From Limisphaerales bacterium (GTDB lineage: Bacteria; Verrucomicrobiota; Verrucomicrobiia; Limisphaerales; UBA11358): a stretch of DNA of 11,243 nucleotides. The stretch covers positions 1 to 11,243 of the forward strand of contig DAIDJC010000088.1 in the NCBI GenBank assembly GCA_027451565.1. Reading direction: 5' to 3'. The notes under the pieces were generated by a model. That model searched no databases, was not told the origin of the DNA, and saw only the letters and a list, made by a program, of their open reading frames with translations. Numbering within the stretch: position 1 is the first letter of the stretch; every line of letters starts with the position of its first letter. The position numbers and the translations under genes were made by a program. Below, piece by piece: positions 1 to 7,455 of the stretch.

Positions 1-454
1 TCCAGGTGATCATACCCTTGGCAGGCACGCCATTCCAGATCACAGAAACATTGTCGGTGAAATTGCTTCCGTGAATCCAGTAGCTATCCGTCAGGTTGGG
101 GCCCACCAATCCACCGCCATCAGCGCGATGACAGGGGGCGCAGTATTTGGCATAAATCTGGCCGCCCTGCCGGAGAATGACCGGGTCCCCGGACGGGGTG
201 AGGTTTGGAATGGATGCCTCAAATTTGCCCATGGCCTCCTCCTTGGCCGCCGCGCCGGCCTTCATTTCCTGGTCATATTCGGCCGCCTGCAGGCGGCCCA
301 GCCGCAGGACGTGATAATACATCAGGTAAAACGCCGCAAACAGGATGCTGATGTAGAACAACCACACCCACCAGCGCGGCAGCTTGTTATCCAACTCCCT
401 GATGCCATCGTATTCGTGGTCCAACAAAAGGGGTTCTTTGGGATCGTTGCTCAT
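1..454 (-). CDS. ccoP: cbb3-type cytochrome c oxidase subunit III (CcoP/FixP), N-terminal part, cut by window edge
   Basis: This is the diheme c-type subunit that passes electrons from soluble or membrane cytochrome c to the cbb3 oxidase core. The first 151 residues are visible; the frame is still open at the window edge. Residues 1-26 form a cytoplasmic lead with the CcoP-typical stretch DGIRELDNKLPRWW (about 16-29). One membrane helix follows (about 28-50), then a charged linker, then the first cytochrome c fold with haem motif CAPCH at 105-109 and GLVGPNLTDSYW (115-126) just after it, which is characteristic of CcoP. The second haem domain should lie outside the window. Only one helix precedes the haem domain, so this is the single-helix CcoP type. 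The ATG overlaps the ccoQ stop as ATGA, which supports both the start and translational coupling. Identification is firm from sequence and operon position. Confidence 0.95.
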   Translation of the reverse strand, partial: MSNDPKEPLLLDHEYDGIRELDNKLPRWWVWLFYISILFAAFYLMYYHVLRLGRLQAAEYDQEMKAGAAAKEEAMGKFEASIPNLTPSGDPVILRQGGQIYAKYCAPCHRADGGGLVGPNLTDSYWIHGSNFTDNVSVIWNGVPAKGMITW

Positions 455-651
455 ATTGATTTGGAGGCGTTGGATTTTTCCGGGTTTTGTTCCTCCTTGT
501 CGAGAGGCAGGTCGCCCATGTGCTCAATATAGTTTTGCTTCAACCCCATCACCCAGAGCAGGGCCACCACAAAGAAGGTGACGAAAATCAGAATCGAGAT
601 GACCCCGTAAATTCCGACTCCGCTCAGGGTGGAAATGACTTTTTCTTCCAT
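451..651 (-). CDS. ccoQ: small cbb3 oxidase membrane subunit, CcoQ/FixQ-like
   Basis: A 66-residue protein with a single strongly hydrophobic helix (about residues 12-36), followed by a short acidic, charged cytoplasmic tail. This is the standard layout of CcoQ, which stabilises the cbb3 complex and the association of CcoP with the core. CcoQ sequences are poorly conserved, so the call rests mainly on size, topology and position between ccoNO and ccoP. The start is supported by a purine-rich AAAGGGA stretch about 8-10 bases upstream of the ATG. The stop overlaps the ccoP start (ATGA). The gap to the ccoNO stop upstream is 24 bp. No unusual feature is seen. Confidence 0.8.
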   Translation of the reverse strand: MEEKVISTLSGVGIYGVISILIFVTFFVVALLWVMGLKQNYIEHMGDLPLDKEEQNPEKSNASKSI

Positions 652-675
652 AATTTTTTCCCTTTCAATTCGTGG

Positions 676-2829
676 TTACTGTGCCGCAGCCATGGCTGGC
701 GGAGCGGTCTGGGCGTTTTTTATGTCCGTGCCAAGCCTTTCCAGATAGGCGATCAATGCTATGATTTCCTTGTCAGGCGTGGCGTTGATTGAGCCTTGCT
801 TCAACTCATCCACAATCTGGCCGGCCTGGGAGGCGAGGTCTTTCTGAGCCGGTCCATTTTCGTAACCGACCGGGTAAGGCACACCCACCCGCCGCAGCGC
901 CGCCAACCGCCATGGCAATGAGTCCAATTCCATTGTTTGAGTCAAAAGCCACGGGTAACGGGGCATGATGGACCCCGGGGAGACGGAGCGGGGATCGTCC
1001 ATGTGGTTAAAATGCCAGGCAGGCGGGTATTTGCCGCCCTCACGGGCCAGGTCCGGTCCTTTTCGTTCGGACCCCCACAGGAATGGATGGTCGTAAACAA
1101 ATTCACCCGCCTTGGAATATTCGCCGTAACGCTCGGTCTCTGACCGGAACGGCCGGATCATTTGCGAATGACAACCCAGGCAGCCTTCTCGGATGTAAAT
1201 ATCACGCCCCAACACTTCCAACGGCGTATAGGGCTTGACGCTGGAGATGGTTGGCACGTTTTCCCTGACGAGGTACATGGGGATGATCTCCACGATGCCG
1301 CCCACCAAGATGGCAACCACGGCCAGGACAGTGAAGAAAATGGGTTTTCCCTCCAGCATGCGATGCCATCCTGCCTGCGCGTGCCCATTCAGATCCCTGG
1401 TTTTTTCCAGCGCAGGAGCCTGCACCTCCGTGTCCGGCTCGAACTGTCCGGCCTTGGCCGTGCGATACAAATTATAAGCCATCAGGAAGACGCCCAGGAT
1501 ATAGAGCGAACCTCCGATGGCGCGCAAACGGAACATGGGCACCACCTGCACAATGGTTTCGAGAAAGTTGGGGTATTGCAGGAAACCATCCTTGTTGAAT
1601 TGCTTCCACATCAAACCCTCCGTGATACCCGCCACGTAAATGGGGATCACGTAAAACATCATACCCATCAAGCCGATCCAAAAATGATAATTGGCCAGCT
1701 TGTTGGACCATAATTCCGTGCGGTAAAGACGTGGAAAGAGGTAATACAACATGGAAAAAGTGAGAAATCCATTCCAGCCCAGGGCAGCCGAGTGGGCGTG
1801 CGCTATGGTCCAATCGGTATAGTGAGACAATGAATTCACCGTTTTAATGGCCAGCACCGGGCCTTCAAGGGTTGCCATGCCGTAGGCGGTGACCGCCACC
1901 ACCATAAACTTGAGCATGGGATCCTGGCGCACCTTGTCCCAGGCCCCCCTCAGGGTCAGCAAGCCGTTGAGCATGCCCCCCCAAGAGGGGGCGATGAGCA
2001 TGAGGGAGAAGACCATTCCCAGGGATTGAGCCCAGTCCGGCAACGCCGTATAGAGCAGATGATGAGGCCCGGCCCAGATGTAGATGAAAATAAGCCCCCA
2101 AAAATGAATGATGGAGAGCCGGTAGGAAAACACCGGACGATTTGCGGCCTTCGGCAGAAAATAATACATCAGTCCGAGGTAGGGGGTGGTCAGGAAAAAT
2201 GCCACTGCATTGTGTCCATACCACCATTGAACCAAGGCATCCTGCACCCCGGCATACATTGAATAACTCTTGAACCAACCCGCCGGCATGGTCATGGAAT
2301 TGGTCACATGCAATACCGCCACCGTCAGGGCCGTTGCCAAATAAAACCAGATGGCCACATACATGTGTTTCTCACGCCGTTTAAGGATGGTGCCGATCAG
2401 ATTTACCGTAAACGCCACCCACACCACGGCAATGGCGATCTTGATGGGCCATTCCAGCTCCGCGTATTCCTTGCTGGTGGTGTAACCCAGCGGCAGGGTG
2501 ATCGCCGCGCTGACAATGACGGCCTGCCAGCCCCAAAAATGAAACCAACTGACGAAATCACTGAACATGCGCGCCTTGCACAACCGTTGCAGTGAATAAT
2601 AAATCCCTGTGAACATGCCGTTGCCCACGAAGGCAAAAATCACCGCGTTGGTGTGCAACGGGCGGATGCGGCCAAAGGTGATGTATTGAATGTTAAGGTT
2701 GGCTCCCGGGAAAAACAGTTCCACGGCAGCCAGCATTCCCACAAGCATTCCCACAATCCCCCAGAATACCGTTGCAATGGCAAATGCCCTCACGATCCGG
2801 TTGTCATATTTAAATGTTTCCATGTTCAT
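676..2829 (-). CDS. ccoNO: fused cbb3-type cytochrome c oxidase subunits I and II (CcoN-CcoO fusion)
   Basis: Catalytic core of a high-affinity terminal oxidase that reduces O2 to water and pumps protons. The 717-residue chain joins two normally separate subunits. Residues 1-460 are CcoN with about 12 membrane helices. By position against known CcoN proteins, H59 should bind the low-spin haem b. H206 (in WWYGHNAVAFF) and H256/H257 (in IWAGPHHLLY) should bind CuB, with Y250 as the tyrosine cross-linked to the CuB histidine. H344 and H346 (in AHAHSAALGW) should be the remaining haem ligands. Residues about 460-495 form a hydrophilic linker. From 496 onward it is CcoO: one membrane helix (about 496-520), haem c motif CLGCH (550-554) followed by SQMIRPFRSETERYG, and the probable axial Met622 in IMPRYPW. 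All key residues are present, so the enzyme looks intact. The gene lies 10 bp after ccoS and 24 bp before ccoQ. No clear Shine-Dalgarno sequence is seen; the ATG two codons downstream (M3) is an alternative start. Such fusions are known in Bacteroidetes and related groups. Confidence 0.97.
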   Translation of the reverse strand: MNMETFKYDNRIVRAFAIATVFWGIVGMLVGMLAAVELFFPGANLNIQYITFGRIRPLHTNAVIFAFVGNGMFTGIYYSLQRLCKARMFSDFVSWFHFWGWQAVIVSAAITLPLGYTTSKEYAELEWPIKIAIAVVWVAFTVNLIGTILKRREKHMYVAIWFYLATALTVAVLHVTNSMTMPAGWFKSYSMYAGVQDALVQWWYGHNAVAFFLTTPYLGLMYYFLPKAANRPVFSYRLSIIHFWGLIFIYIWAGPHHLLYTALPDWAQSLGMVFSLMLIAPSWGGMLNGLLTLRGAWDKVRQDPMLKFMVVAVTAYGMATLEGPVLAIKTVNSLSHYTDWTIAHAHSAALGWNGFLTFSMLYYLFPRLYRTELWSNKLANYHFWIGLMGMMFYVIPIYVAGITEGLMWKQFNKDGFLQYPNFLETIVQVVPMFRLRAIGGSLYILGVFLMAYNLYRTAKAGQFEPDTEVQAPALEKTRDLNGHAQAGWHRMLEGKPIFFTVLAVVAILVGGIVEIIPMYLVRENVPTISSVKPYTPLEVLGRDIYIREGCLGCHSQMIRPFRSETERYGEYSKAGEFVYDHPFLWGSERKGPDLAREGGKYPPAWHFNHMDDPRSVSPGSIMPRYPWLLTQTMELDSLPWRLAALRRVGVPYPVGYENGPAQKDLASQAGQIVDELKQGSINATPDKEIIALIAYLERLGTDIKNAQTAPPAMAAAQ

Positions 2830-2839
2830 AATTAAATTT

Positions 2840-3088
2840 TCAAAGTTGGTCCTGCCGCGGCACGGCCTGCGGTTTCAGGGTCGAACCGGCCTTCCCGGTT
2901 GAAGTATCCGGTTTTTGTCGCTCTGGACCATGCACCGTTGGATAAGCAGTTGTCTCATCCATGAGCACCCGCATGGCGGGCGTCACGGTATCCTCATACT
3001 GGCCGGCGCGAACCGACCAGATGAATGCACCCAAAAAAAACAGGCCCACCATGAGGCTGACGAAAATCAAAAGTATGATCACGCTCAT
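2840..3088 (-). CDS. ccoS: cbb3 oxidase maturation protein CcoS
   Basis: An 82-residue protein. It opens with one N-terminal membrane helix (about residues 2-25) running into the CcoS signature FIWSVRAGQYEDTVTPAMRV (about 22-41), in which a W-x-V-R-x-G-Q-Y/F-D/E-D segment directly follows the helix. The remaining ~40 residues are hydrophilic and variable. CcoS is required to assemble the cofactors of the cbb3 core; its exact mechanism is not settled. The start chosen is the ATG overlapping the ccoI stop (ATGA). A longer reading in the same frame, starting up to 3340, only runs through the 3' end of ccoI in another frame and should not be used. The stop lies 10 bp before the ccoNO start. Confidence 0.9.
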   Translation of the reverse strand: MSVIILLIFVSLMVGLFFLGAFIWSVRAGQYEDTVTPAMRVLMDETTAYPTVHGPERQKPDTSTGKAGSTLKPQAVPRQDQL

Positions 3089-5625
3089 GCGGCCTCCCAT
3101 GCTGTGGTGGGTCCGCCCATCTGTCCGGGCATTTCCCGGGTTTTCAACACGGGCGACATGCCCCTCAAAGTCCGCATGCCGAGCCATGCGGTCGTCAGGC
3201 AGGAAAAAGCCACAACAGTGGCCGAACTCAATGGCATCAGGATCGCGCACACAATCGGTACCAGCCATCCCGCGGCGGCAACGCTGACACCGGCCAGGTT
3301 GTAGGCCGCTGACATGGCAAAGCCTGACCGCACCACCCATGCGGATTGCCGGGAAAAGCTCAGGACCTCTGCGAGACGAGACAAATGGGCTGCATCCAGG
3401 ATCACATCGCTGGCCGGCGAAAAGGACCCAATCTCCTCCACCACGGCAATGCCCACATCCGACTGGCGCAGCGCACCCGCATCATTCAAACCATCACCCA
3501 CCATCATCACACAGCGGCCTGTTTGCTGGAGTGCGCGGATGAAATGCAGCTTGTCCAGCGGGCTTTGATTGAATTTAAGAACGGCCTTGTCCCCCAAAAG
3601 TCTGCGGAAAAAATCAGTTTCCCGGTCGTTATCCCCGCTCAGCATGACCAGGTTGAAACGTCCCTCCAGTTTCGAAACAAGCTGTTCCACCTCGGGTCTC
3701 AAGTCATTCCTGACTTCGAAAGCGCCCCGAAAAACACCATCGAGCGCCACACCCACTGACGACCCGGATTGTGCCGGCCATTCCGACTGGCAAGAAACTC
3801 CACGTTGATTCAGCCACTCGCGGGAGCCCAGCAGGACAAGGCGTCCATTCACCTTGCCGGCAATGCCCCCGCCCGGGGATTCCTCAAAATCCTGAACCGG
3901 ACGCGCATGAAAAGAACCCGCCCCGGCTATGCGCAGGGACAGGGGATGTGTGGACATGCGGGCCAGCGACCCGATTTCATCGCTTTCCTGCGCCGACAAC
4001 CCGTGCGCGATTGGTCCAGCACCGCAGCTTTGGAATTTCACCCCGCCGCTGCGGGATGCCGTGAGGGTGCCTGTCTTGTCAAAAATGATGGTGTCCACTC
4101 CTGACATTCGTTCCAGCACCATCGGGTTTTTAAGGAAAACCTGCCATCGCTCAAGGATGCGATGGGCGGTGCCATACGTGAGCGGCGCCGCCAGGGCCAA
4201 TGCGCAAGGACATGCCACGATCAGCACGGAAATGAAAACCTTGAGAGCTTTTCCCCCGTCCCAATGAGACCAGAAAACCGCCGCCCCAAGGGCCACGCAG
4301 AGGACCGTTTTAGTGAAATAGCGACTGTAACGGTTGGTCAATGACTCCAAGTCATTCTCACCCGGTTTGCGAAAGGCCTCGTTGTCCCACAAGGCTGCAA
4401 GCTGGCTCTGCTCCACCGGCTTGACTGTTTCCACCTCGATAGTCCCACCCACCTGCCGCCCGCCAGCATAGAGGCGTCCTCCTGCAGCCACAGCCACAGG
4501 CTGGGATTCGCCTGTGATGAAACTATAATCCATGAACGCCCCGCCCTCCACCAGCGTGCCATCGGCAGGCAGCAGTTCCCCGTTGCGCAACATCAGGTGA
4601 TCCCCTGTCTGGATCCTGGAAATGGCCACCACCCCCTCTCCCCGCCCGGTCTTGCGAACCACGCTGAGTGGAAAAAAACCCTTGAAATCGCGATCAAACG
4701 TCAGCCGCTCATGTGTTTTCATTTGGAACATCCGTCCGCACAGCAAAAAGAAAACCAGGCCGCAAAGTGAATCACCATAACCCGGGCCGCGATGGCTTAT
4801 GACATCAAAACAACTCGTGCCGTAAATGGCGCTCAAGCCGAGGACAATGGGAACCTCCATGGTAAGCGTCCGACGACGAAGACCCAACCAGGCGGCCTGC
4901 CAAAAATCGCCGGCACTGTATGTCACGACAGGCAACCCGAAAACCAGACCCAGCCAGCCAGCCAGGTTTTCGAACCAGGGCCCGTTCAAACGGTCCAGGC
5001 CCAAATAAAACGGCAGGGACATCAACATGATGTTGCCAAACGCAAATCCTGCCAGACCCATTTGAACCCATTGCCTTTGCTGGAACCGAGGGGGACTTTT
5101 TTTCCTGGTTCCCTGGTTCAATTCCGGTGTGTAACCAACCGACTCCACTAGTGCCGCCAGACCACCCAGCGTGATTTTGCCCGTGTAAAACGTGATGGTG
5201 ACCTCGCGCCTGGAGAAATGGACCCGCGAGGACCCCACCCCGTCATTCAATTTGAAAAGATTTTCCAACAGCCAGACACAGGCAATGCAATGGATGGCAG
5301 GCAAATGAAATGTCACGCGAGCGCGCGTGCCATCGCGGAATTCCAGCAACGTTTCCTGCACTAATGGATCGTCCAAGAAAGACCATTTCGCTGCGTTGGT
5401 TTCCGTGCGAATGCGTGTGCCGGGCGCGGGTTGCAACTGATAAAAATGCTCCAGTCCATTTTCCTGCAAAATACTGTAAACCGTCTGGCAGCCAAGGCAG
5501 CAAAATGGCTTGTCATTCAGGACAAATGCACCTTCCGGACACGGCTCGCCACAGTGAAAACAACCACCGGCCAGCCGTTGGCTGGCGGTAAAATTAGCGG
5601 TTCTGATGTTCGGAGATCCGGTCAT
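3085..5625 (-). CDS. ccoI: copper-exporting P1B-type ATPase for cbb3 oxidase assembly (CcoI/FixI)
   Basis: Inner-membrane copper pump that supplies copper for the CcoN CuB site; it belongs to the CopA2-like slow exporters tied to cbb3 maturation. The 846-residue protein begins with a cysteine-rich putative metal-binding segment (CFHC 22-25, C29, CCLGC 42-46), followed by a heavy-metal-associated domain with CIAC at 113-116. The P-type core follows: TGES 371-374 (actuator), ACPCALAL with the CPC metal site at 472-474, phosphorylated Asp516 in DKTGT, THPLS with H560-P561 (nucleotide binding, P1B hallmark), and GDGLND 710-715 (hinge). About eight membrane helices are expected, including a final pair near 767-815. 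All catalytic motifs are intact. It is the first gene of the leftward operon and its stop overlaps the ccoS start as ATGA. The start context has only a weak AGAG-type purine run. Identification is firm, helped by its direct linkage to ccoS and ccoNO. Confidence 0.95.
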   Translation of the reverse strand: MTGSPNIRTANFTASQRLAGGCFHCGEPCPEGAFVLNDKPFCCLGCQTVYSILQENGLEHFYQLQPAPGTRIRTETNAAKWSFLDDPLVQETLLEFRDGTRARVTFHLPAIHCIACVWLLENLFKLNDGVGSSRVHFSRREVTITFYTGKITLGGLAALVESVGYTPELNQGTRKKSPPRFQQRQWVQMGLAGFAFGNIMLMSLPFYLGLDRLNGPWFENLAGWLGLVFGLPVVTYSAGDFWQAAWLGLRRRTLTMEVPIVLGLSAIYGTSCFDVISHRGPGYGDSLCGLVFFLLCGRMFQMKTHERLTFDRDFKGFFPLSVVRKTGRGEGVVAISRIQTGDHLMLRNGELLPADGTLVEGGAFMDYSFITGESQPVAVAAGGRLYAGGRQVGGTIEVETVKPVEQSQLAALWDNEAFRKPGENDLESLTNRYSRYFTKTVLCVALGAAVFWSHWDGGKALKVFISVLIVACPCALALAAPLTYGTAHRILERWQVFLKNPMVLERMSGVDTIIFDKTGTLTASRSGGVKFQSCGAGPIAHGLSAQESDEIGSLARMSTHPLSLRIAGAGSFHARPVQDFEESPGGGIAGKVNGRLVLLGSREWLNQRGVSCQSEWPAQSGSSVGVALDGVFRGAFEVRNDLRPEVEQLVSKLEGRFNLVMLSGDNDRETDFFRRLLGDKAVLKFNQSPLDKLHFIRALQQTGRCVMMVGDGLNDAGALRQSDVGIAVVEEIGSFSPASDVILDAAHLSRLAEVLSFSRQSAWVVRSGFAMSAAYNLAGVSVAAAGWLVPIVCAILMPLSSATVVAFSCLTTAWLGMRTLRGMSPVLKTREMPGQMGGPTTAWEAA

Positions 5626-5679
5626 GCTCTATTACGCGATGCCATTTTTCCGGGTTCCTTATTTGCGTGACTAACCGTA

Positions 5680-5691
5680 TTTTGGCCAAAA
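5680..5691. promoter_or_regulatory. 12-bp perfect palindrome upstream of ccoI, candidate operator
   Basis: TTTTGGCCAAAA reads the same on both strands and lies 55-66 bp upstream of the ccoI start, where a regulator of the cco operon could bind. Its core TTGGCCAA recurs in the hemA leader at 6162-6169. No regulator is identified; the operator role is inference from symmetry and position. Confidence 0.35.
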
Positions 5692-6108
5692 CCAATCCTT
5701 CTTTGCCGCCTCATTATGTCGCAAGTCATCCGCTCAGGCGCAGTCCGTGCCCCTCAAATCCCGCGCCCCCAGGTCGGCAACCGGTTTTCAGCCAATAAAT
5801 ACAAGCCTTTTCTGCACAGCCCCAATCCCGCGAGCAAACGGTGATTCCACAAGAAGATGTGCCAATCGCTTGAATATCTATTCTTTTCATTTTTTGTTGT
5901 TTTCTGTTCTAATTTCACAAAACCGCACCGTGGGAAGAAAGGGGTTCTGATCCTGTAAGGCGGCTGGCTGGCTTCGCCAATACTTTCCATTTGGAGCAGC
6001 CTGTTTCCGATGGAAAAACCCTTGCTTTGCATGCCTCCTGCCCCGGAATTCTGAAAATGCGACGGCGATGGAGGCGACTGCAAGCAAGCTGCCAAAACTG
6101 CCGTACCA

Positions 6109-6177
6109 ACCATCAATATTCATTGGCGGGCCAATACATACAGGCCAATACATACAAGGTATTGGCCAATGGATGGT
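6109..6177. repeat. nested inverted-repeat element in the hemA upstream region
   Basis: Arms seen directly: ACCATC (6109-6114) with GATGGT (6172-6177); CATTGG (6121-6126) with CCAATG (6166-6171); and CCAATAC (6131-6137) with GTATTGG (6159-6165). Together they make an interrupted stem with bulges AATATT (6115-6120) and CGGG (6127-6130). Alternatively, GGCCAATAC (6143-6151) pairs with GTATTGGCC (6159-6167) around a 7-base loop. The two left arms compete for one right arm, so the pairings exclude each other. The element ends 34 bp before the hemA ATG. It could be an RNA switch, tandem operator sites, or a small mobile repeat; the sequence alone does not decide. Confidence 0.6.
6129..6156 (+). 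repeat. two perfect tandem copies of a 14-bp unit
   Basis: GGCCAATACATACA occurs at 6129-6142 and immediately again at 6143-6156. The following bases 6159-6167 are the inverted form of the first nine bases of the unit. The array sits 56 bp before hemA. Tandem identical units like this can be paired binding sites or the result of slippage. Confidence 0.9.
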
Positions 6178-6211
6178 GAGCCACTTTTTCCAGGTTCACT
6201 AAATTAGTCTC

Positions 6212-7318
6212 ATGATCAGTAACGGCAATGGCGGGGATTTGGCCCGGAATATTTTTGTGGCTGGTTTGAGTTACAAGACCGCGCCCGTGGCGGTGCGGGA
6301 AATGCTGGCAGTGAGTCCATCCTCCCTGTCCACCCTTGGATGCCGGTTGAAATTGGATGCTGGCCTGGAAGAATTGGTGCTGGTTTCCACCTGCAATCGC
6401 GTGGAGGTATATGGCACGGCAGCATGGGCCAAATCCAGGGTTCACAGGATTTTTGAACAGCTTTGCCCGCAGGTGGATGTCACGCCCCATGTCTATGTGA
6501 AGGAAGGCGCGGCGGCGGCGGAACATTTATTTTCCGTAACCAGCGGGTTGGATTCCATGGTCATCGGCGAGACGGAAATCACGGGCCAGGTCAAAAATGC
6601 CTATCTGGCGGCGCTGCAGGCAAGCCTGACGGGCCCTGCGATGAACCGGCTGTTTCAAACTGCCTTCAAGATTGGCAAGCTCATTCGAACACAGACAGCC
6701 ATTGGCCGGGGCGCCACCTCGGTGGGCAGCGTGGCAGTGGATCTGGCGGAAAAGATTTTTGACGGCGGACTGGGCGACAAGACGGTGATGATCCTTGGTG
6801 CAGGCAAGATGGGCGAGGCGTGTGTGCGGCATCTGGCCAAGCGCGGCACCCGGTCCGTGCTGGTGGCCAATCGCTGTCTGGAACGCGCCGAGGCGCTCGC
6901 TGCAGAATTTGGAGGGCGGGCCCTTTCCTTTCACCAGCGCGCCGAGGCCCTGATCGAGGCTGACATCCTGGTCAGCTCCACAGGCAGCCCCACAACTGTG
7001 CTGCACAAGAGCGACATCGCGGCTGTGCTGGCCGCGCGCAGGAATCGCCCGCTGGTTTTGATTGATATTGCCGTGCCGCGCGACATCGCAGCGGACGTGA
7101 ATGAATTGGAAAACGTATATCTTTACAACATTGACCATCTTGAAACGATCGTCCGGGAAAATGCCCGGCTGCGTGAGCAGGAGCTTTCCAAGTGTCATGA
7201 AATCATTTCCAAGCAAGCTTCGGCCTTGATGGCCAGGCTGACTCCTGCGCGGCCCGTGATGACGGAGCAACCCTGCGTGCCTGATTGGGGACTGTGGGGC
7301 AGCGCCGCCACGGCCTGA
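6212..7318 (+). CDS. hemA: glutamyl-tRNA reductase (HemA), short C-terminus
   Basis: Reduces glutamyl-tRNA(Glu) with NADPH to glutamate-1-semialdehyde, the first committed and usually rate-controlling step of C5-pathway tetrapyrrole synthesis in the cytoplasm. The 368-residue protein has the N-terminal catalytic domain signature VAGLSYKTAPVAVRE (about 16-30), the nucleophile Cys61 in STCNRVE (59-65), the SGLDSMVIGETEI block (111-123), an NADPH-binding Rossmann motif GAGKMG (196-201), and IDIAVPRD (284-291). Only about 58 residues follow the NIDHL motif (306-310), whereas a typical dimerisation domain adds about 100; the chain ends in a Pro/Ala-rich tail. I saw no continuation in other frames, so this looks like a naturally short form, as in some other phyla, rather than a frameshift. 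The start lacks a clear Shine-Dalgarno sequence; the next Met (31) would remove the conserved N-terminus. A repeat element lies just upstream. No hemC follows directly. Confidence 0.96.
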   Translation: MISNGNGGDLARNIFVAGLSYKTAPVAVREMLAVSPSSLSTLGCRLKLDAGLEELVLVSTCNRVEVYGTAAWAKSRVHRIFEQLCPQVDVTPHVYVKEGAAAAEHLFSVTSGLDSMVIGETEITGQVKNAYLAALQASLTGPAMNRLFQTAFKIGKLIRTQTAIGRGATSVGSVAVDLAEKIFDGGLGDKTVMILGAGKMGEACVRHLAKRGTRSVLVANRCLERAEALAAEFGGRALSFHQRAEALIEADILVSSTGSPTTVLHKSDIAAVLAARRNRPLVLIDIAVPRDIAADVNELENVYLYNIDHLETIVRENARLREQELSKCHEIISKQASALMARLTPARPVMTEQPCVPDWGLWGSAATA

Positions 7319-7455
7319 CTTTCAGGGGAAAACATTTTGGGAAGCTGACCGGCTGACTTTTTGGCTTTGGAAGGGTTCCCGAACCGGCAAGTCATTCCAT
7401 CCAAAACGATGGGATCGACAGTGCATGAACCAAAACAATCAACCCTCCAAATAAT

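Larger units (their letters stand above)
5626..6211. other. divergent intergenic region between the cco operon and hemA, no gene supported
   Basis: 586 bp separate two divergent starts, so promoters for both transcription units should lie here. Short open frames exist on both strands, but none has a plausible domain, a good start or biased codon use. The middle (about 5870-5930) is AT-rich, including a T-rich run around 5880-5915, unlike the flanking GC-richer DNA. I could not place a convincing -35/-10 pair for either direction. No tRNA or recognisable riboswitch was seen. Its visible structure is a palindrome near ccoI (5680-5691) and a nested repeat before hemA (6109-6177). Confidence 0.7.

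Noticed and set aside
3089..3340. N-terminal extension of ccoS up to 3340
   Set aside because: It lies inside the ccoI 3' end in another frame, and the extension is Cys/Arg/Gly-rich without a domain. The ATG overlapping the ccoI stop gives a family-typical CcoS.
5754..6153. Minus-strand open frames of 88-120 codons in the divergent intergenic region
   Set aside because: They overlap each other in different frames, have no domain or ribosome-binding site, and run through the repeat and the AT-rich segment.
5626..6211. FNR/ANR-type box (TTGAT-N4-ATCAA) expected before a cbb3 operon
   Set aside because: I looked for it on both strands and found only isolated half-sites such as ATCAA at 6112-6116. 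No paired site was seen.
6527..7270. 247-codon minus-strand open frame opposite hemA
   Set aside because: It is the antisense shadow of a clearly identified hemA with intact motifs. The product has no recognisable domain.
7319..7455. Possible terminator or operator after hemA (GGTTC-CC-GAACC at 7374-7385; repeated GCTGAC at 7344-7357)
   Set aside because: The stem is 5 bp with a 2-base spacer and has no T-run after it. The direct repeat is 6 bp. Both are within chance expectation.
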